This document shows, piece by piece, positions 60,927 to 64,000 of a stretch of 64,000 nt of DNA; positions within the stretch are counted from its first letter, which is position 1, and the number at the start of each line of letters is the position of its first letter. Origin of the DNA: Xylocopa sonorina (lineage: Eukaryota; Arthropoda; Insecta; Hymenoptera; Apidae); the NCBI RefSeq assembly GCF_050948175.1, contig NC_135202.1, positions 2,356,001-2,420,000 on the forward strand, read 5' to 3'. The position numbers were made by a program, and so were the translations under genes. A model generated the notes under the pieces. That model worked only from the letters and a program-made list of their open reading frames with translations. It did not search any database and had not been told where the DNA came from.

Positions 60927-63900
60927 CGTCCAGAAACAAGGATCGTTCCTGGATCTAATCACGGTCGACGAGTTATTTTGCCCGCCCTGTCTCCTCCCCC
61001 TTGCCCGGTTATCGGGCTACCAACGCGATCAGCCGAAACATCGTCCCCCTAGGCGAACTGGGTGGTCCACGGAACCGGGGGTATTCTTGTAACTTCCTCA
61101 ATGGAGCGGCTCCTTAGGTTAGCGGGGCATGTCGCGTTTTCGGTTGATCATCGGATTTCGGGATGTAGGCGCGACCTAACCGCGTCTAACAGCGAGGCGC
61201 GAAGGTCCGGTGACGACCTAATGAGCAACAAACCCGCTGCCATCTGGTCACCAGCTTCGCTGGCACTGACGTTGCTCGTGCTTACGGGAAATTAATGTAC
61301 CTCGAGAATTAATGATCCGGCCTGCTTCCTGGAACGGGAGCACCGGGCCAGATTCGGTTCACTCGGTGAACACGGCTGGACGATGAACCGATCCGTGCCT
61401 ACTGGTTGGATCGTTCACTTTTTTCTACGCTGGACGTTGCTCTGTTTTGGTCCGAAGGCTGTCGAAAAGGTTCAATCAAGATGGTATGTCTGTCATCGAT
61501 GAACGACGAATATAACTGTGGCAAGCAACGCAGAAACCGTGCAGATAGGAGGGACTGTATCCATCGGCGTAACCCTAATGCTGCAGCGAACAATCGTCGC
61601 TCGTGTCGGGGACAAAAAAAAAAAGAGAACGAGGCCAAAGAGGGCCACTACTAAACAGAAAGGGTTAACGTTGTCAGCTGGGAACGAAACAATAAACGCG
61701 GTCTGGAGAGGTAATAATTCCGTTCGTTTTGTTCGATTTTCAGGATCTCTCGCGCGGTCTGCTCCACGGACAACAAATCGTTGCTGATCTTGGCTGACCG
61801 TTTGCATACATGTGTATACATATGTATATGTATGCAGCGTGTAACGAGTTTCGCGATGATTTACGTCCCCGTGAGTCCGTGGAACTAATCTGTATTTGTT
61901 TATTTAGTCAAACACTCTCTCAGAGAGTATCGCGAGGCACACGGTTCGGTTCTCCCTTTCTCTTCCTCTTCCTTATTCTCATTTTCTGTCCCTATAGAAA
62001 CCCTTGCTGGTTGGCTCTACCTTTTTTCCGCAGATCTACGCCGTGATTTAGGGTTTCGGGTTTCGATGCACTCGCCGGTCCGTTGTGTTTACCATCCCGT
62101 TGAATTTATTGCCGGAACACGAAGGAGATAGCCGGCGAACGAGCGAGAAAGCAATTGGATTCGCACTCCGATTTCGTGGCGCTACGACCGAGCTGCACAC
62201 CCTCGACACGCTTCGTTCCTTAAATTAAACATTCTCGATATATGCGTGACTCTGCCGGACCGAGAACGCAGGCCTCTGGGCCGTCGGTTGCTGAGATTTC
62301 CTCCATCCGTAGGTACGGACTCTACCAGTGGCAGAGGGTTTGCGAGATCAATTTAATAGGTTACGATGCTTTCTTTACATTGCGCTTTACGACGATTCTG
62401 ACTTTCATTTAGTTTTTCTCTCAGTTTTCTCTTAGTTTCGAGAGTAGAATTATTTTTTCGCTTTCGTATGCCAGGAACGGCGCGATTAACCGTCGCGTCA
62501 TGCCAAATAATTCCAAATGTAGAAATCGAATACCAACGGCTGAACGACGATTAAGCATCGTTCTTTTTTCGAACTTTTTAAATATCCCTCAATCGGGTGA
62601 TCGACACCTGATCTACGATTCACTCGAACGCAACCATCATCTTTGGTGCGTCGTATCCAAGAGGTCACCGTGCGCCCAAAGTACAAAGGGCCGCCCGCGA
62701 TCGAAAGGGGTGGGATTATGTCATTAAAGCGGTTACGGTTCACTGAACCGTCATCCAGGATCGAGCAGCTCGTGTATTCGACGAGTGACAGCCGCTGGTT
62801 GTTGTTGCACCTGTATCATCGTTGTTATCCTCGCTTTGTTGCGCCGTATAGAACCAGACACGGTTCGCTGAAGTAACACATCCAAAAACACTGCGCGCGG
62901 TCGCGCGCGCACGCACATAGTCCCGCGCCGCTAACGAGCCTGGCTCGTCTATAAGCTGCCAATTAACGGGCTGTGAGTCGCGGACGAGATTGGCCATCAA
63001 TTAATTTAAATTCAGCTCCCCCGTCGATACTACAACCACCCCCGTTGGAACCGTCCGTGTCCACCGAGCTCTTTGCGCCCCCTTTCGATGTGGGATCACT
63101 CGCAGGTGGCCTCGTCTCTAAGAGCATGCGAGGACACGTCGATGATTATCGTTTCGCGCTCGGAACGACCGATACCTGTGCTACTAAAGGGATGATATAC
63201 TCTTGTTGACAAGTTTTCTTAGCAATAGAGCTTCAAGGATTATTTTGGAAAAAGCGTCCCGTCGAAAGAAAGAACGGCACTAAAGGCACCGTTTGTTTCC
63301 CATCCTTTACCATCCATCAATCATCGCGAGGCGAACAGTCACCCGGCATTCTACGCGCCCACGATTCTTGCAGCTGTATCGCGGAACGAGGCGGAATATT
63401 TCAGCGGTTACGTCGTGCGGAATTATCAGGAGGTCGGCGTCGCGTCGTGCTCGCGCGTGTACCAAAGAAAAAAAACAGTTTCGCCTTGCCGGCGACAGTC
63501 GGTCGGATCCTCGCAATAATGCATTTCAATTAATTAGCTAATAAACCGTCTCGTTAGAGATAAATGGCCACGGCGTTGGTGGCGCTCGATCGCGTCGCGT
63601 GCATCAATCTTGGCTGGTCCCGGATCGGGAAGGCTAACGTGCTCGTCTTGATAGTTTACAAAGCCCTATTACACTTGCCAACTTACGATTGAAACTATGG
63701 ATAATTTTGGAAATTATAGTACGCGGTCCGTTCCTTTCGAAGTGGCGCCAATCGTAACCAATTTGCAGTATCTCGCGTATTTATTTGTGTCGCTAGACTT
63801 TCTCGAGCCAATCGCATTGGGCTTTAAGAATCCAAAGTATCCGATATTACTCTTAGCATGATTCATATAAGTAAGCGATCTCTCAAAAGGTTCGGCCGCG

Positions 63901-64000
63901 CGTAACCGGCCACTTGATTTTCTCCGTTTGCCTTGCAATTAACACGTTAATTTGACTGGCAGAGGCGTGCTGAACCCGGACCGTGATAAAGGACGCGAAG

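Larger units (their letters stand above)
56241..64000. other. upstream flank of ap, no gene recognised
   Basis: A CT array lies at 57363-57400, an A-rich tract at 60852-60926 and an imperfect palindrome at 61803-61836. CpG-rich parts at 57.6-58.1 and 59.1-59.4 kb give Arg-rich open frames on both strands that look like translations of composition rather than genes. Confidence 0.55.

Overview
The window is eukaryotic and very probably from an insect. It contains one recognisable protein-coding gene, on the minus strand: a LIM-homeodomain transcription factor of the apterous / LHX2-LHX9 family. The gene is split by introns at 16897-25996. Every exon joint is in phase, has GT donor and AG acceptor dinucleotides, and rebuilds an intact LIM1-LIM2-linker-homeodomain-tail protein of about 391 residues. 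The abundance of CpG, moderate GC content, long simple repeats and lack of recognisable transposons resemble ant or bee genomes. The placement in Hymenoptera is an inference; no sequence marker proves it.

Layout. Positions 1-16896 lie downstream of the gene and hold its 3' untranslated region (end not determined) plus intergenic DNA. Positions 16897-25996 hold five exons in this minus-strand order: LIM1 (25686-25996), LIM2 (22532-22705), linker with a conserved basic motif (21289-21521), most of the homeodomain (17351-17586), and homeodomain helix 3 with the C-terminal tail (16897-17151). Positions 25997-64000 lie upstream. They must hold the transcription start and any first exon unless these lie outside the window, but no further coding exon could be recognised there. 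A gene-poor setting is usual for developmental homeobox genes, so much of the flank may be regulatory.

The flanks and introns carry many microsatellites. These include long GA/CT dinucleotide arrays, GAC/GTC and TTC/GAA triplet arrays, a 210-bp compound CT/CA array inside an apterous intron, poly-C/G and poly-T runs, and long strand-asymmetric purine or pyrimidine tracts. Other items flagged are an 18-bp perfect palindrome shaped like a heat-shock element, several hairpins, a TAATTA cluster inside the largest internal intron at 23.3-24.7 kb, an 18-nt in-frame alternative splice acceptor in the LIM1-LIM2 linker, and an unexplained 221-codon open frame inside another intron.

No rRNA, tRNA, known microRNA, CRISPR array or recognisable transposon was found. 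Long open frames elsewhere are mostly translated microsatellites or arginine/serine-rich translations of CpG-rich DNA, and were not called as genes.
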